A stretch of DNA of 64,000 nt from Mesostigma viride (taxonomy: Eukaryota; Streptophyta; Mesostigmatophyceae; Mesostigmatales; Mesostigmataceae), in NCBI GenBank assembly GCA_009746045.1, contig RPFO01000072.1, positions 5,729,238-5,793,237 on the forward strand, read 5' to 3'. Below the pieces are notes generated by a model that worked only from the letters and a program-made list of their open reading frames with translations, was not told the DNA's origin and searched no databases. Below are positions 63,837 to 64,000 of this stretch, piece after piece (positions within the stretch are counted from its first letter, which is position 1; every line of letters starts with the position of its first letter). The translations under genes and the position numbers were made by a program.

Positions 63837-64000
63837 TCATAATAGGCTGGTGGCGCAGCATGCGCACGCCTTGGTAATGGTGTCGTCATGATTCCCTGCC
63901 TATCCATGTTTTTTAATGTGCCTATACCTCATGCACACACGTTTTTGATTTATTGATTTCATGTCATGTCATGTCATGTCAATATATCAATTAATGGTTG
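63837..64000. other. 3' flank with ATGTC repeats
   Basis: No gene. Four to five ATGTC units at about 63958-63980, then AT-rich DNA to the window end. Confidence 0.6.

Overview
This is eukaryotic nuclear DNA made almost entirely of mobile elements and repeats. There is no bacterial-style operon, rRNA, complete tRNA or CRISPR array. A unicellular green alga (chlorophyte, probably Chlamydomonadales-like) is my best guess. The reasons are a GC-rich LINE with algal-style low-complexity Asn, Gln and Pro runs, a TGTAA signal after the LINE stop codon, and one intron-bounded exon of an eukaryotic cyclic-nucleotide phosphodiesterase. The species is an inference.

Layout. (1) 1-35635 holds two head-to-tail copies of a ~19.9 kb unit (1-15759 and 19900-35635). 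Each unit has the order LINE-1, a ~6 kb spacer with one phosphodiesterase exon, and Copia-1, an LTR element on the minus strand. The first copy begins inside the LINE-1 reverse transcriptase. The full LINE-1 (about 15765-21125) lies between the two Copia-1 copies. (2) 35636-42678 is Copia-2, a decayed minus-strand Copia-like element whose 3' LTR is missing at the junction with Copia-1b. (3) 42679-47163 is a graveyard: two copies of a ~195 bp dispersed repeat, a degenerate minus-strand LINE-2 with a smaller nuclease-bearing fragment nested in it, and half of a coiled-coil reading frame. (4) 47164-54893 is Copia-3, nearly intact on the plus strand, sitting inside that coiled-coil frame, which resumes at 54894. 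(5) 55931-60816 is satellite DNA: a GGGCAGC array, a ~173 bp satellite with a ~520 bp higher-order period, and a GGGT array. (6) 60817-64000 has a foldback (MITE-like) repeat, a third copy of the dispersed repeat with target-site duplications, and two short plus-strand frames of unknown function.

Main result. All three Copia-like families (Copia-1, -2, -3) share an unusual plan. Integrase lies before the aspartic protease (gag, zinc knuckle, IN, PR, RT, RNase H). The protease triad is DTQ or DTN instead of DTG/DSG. The RT catalytic box is HGDD instead of YVDD. The integrase D-to-E spacing is 29 residues. Where LTR ends can be seen they are AGTT...AACT rather than TG...CA, with 5 bp target duplications. 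This looks like a coherent divergent lineage. Whether it is already described cannot be decided here.

Assembly caution. The two tandem units are almost identical, the second ends exactly at an LTR edge with mismatched flanks, and several frameshifts sit in homopolymers. Real tandem duplication, LTR-mediated recombination and mis-assembly all remain possible.
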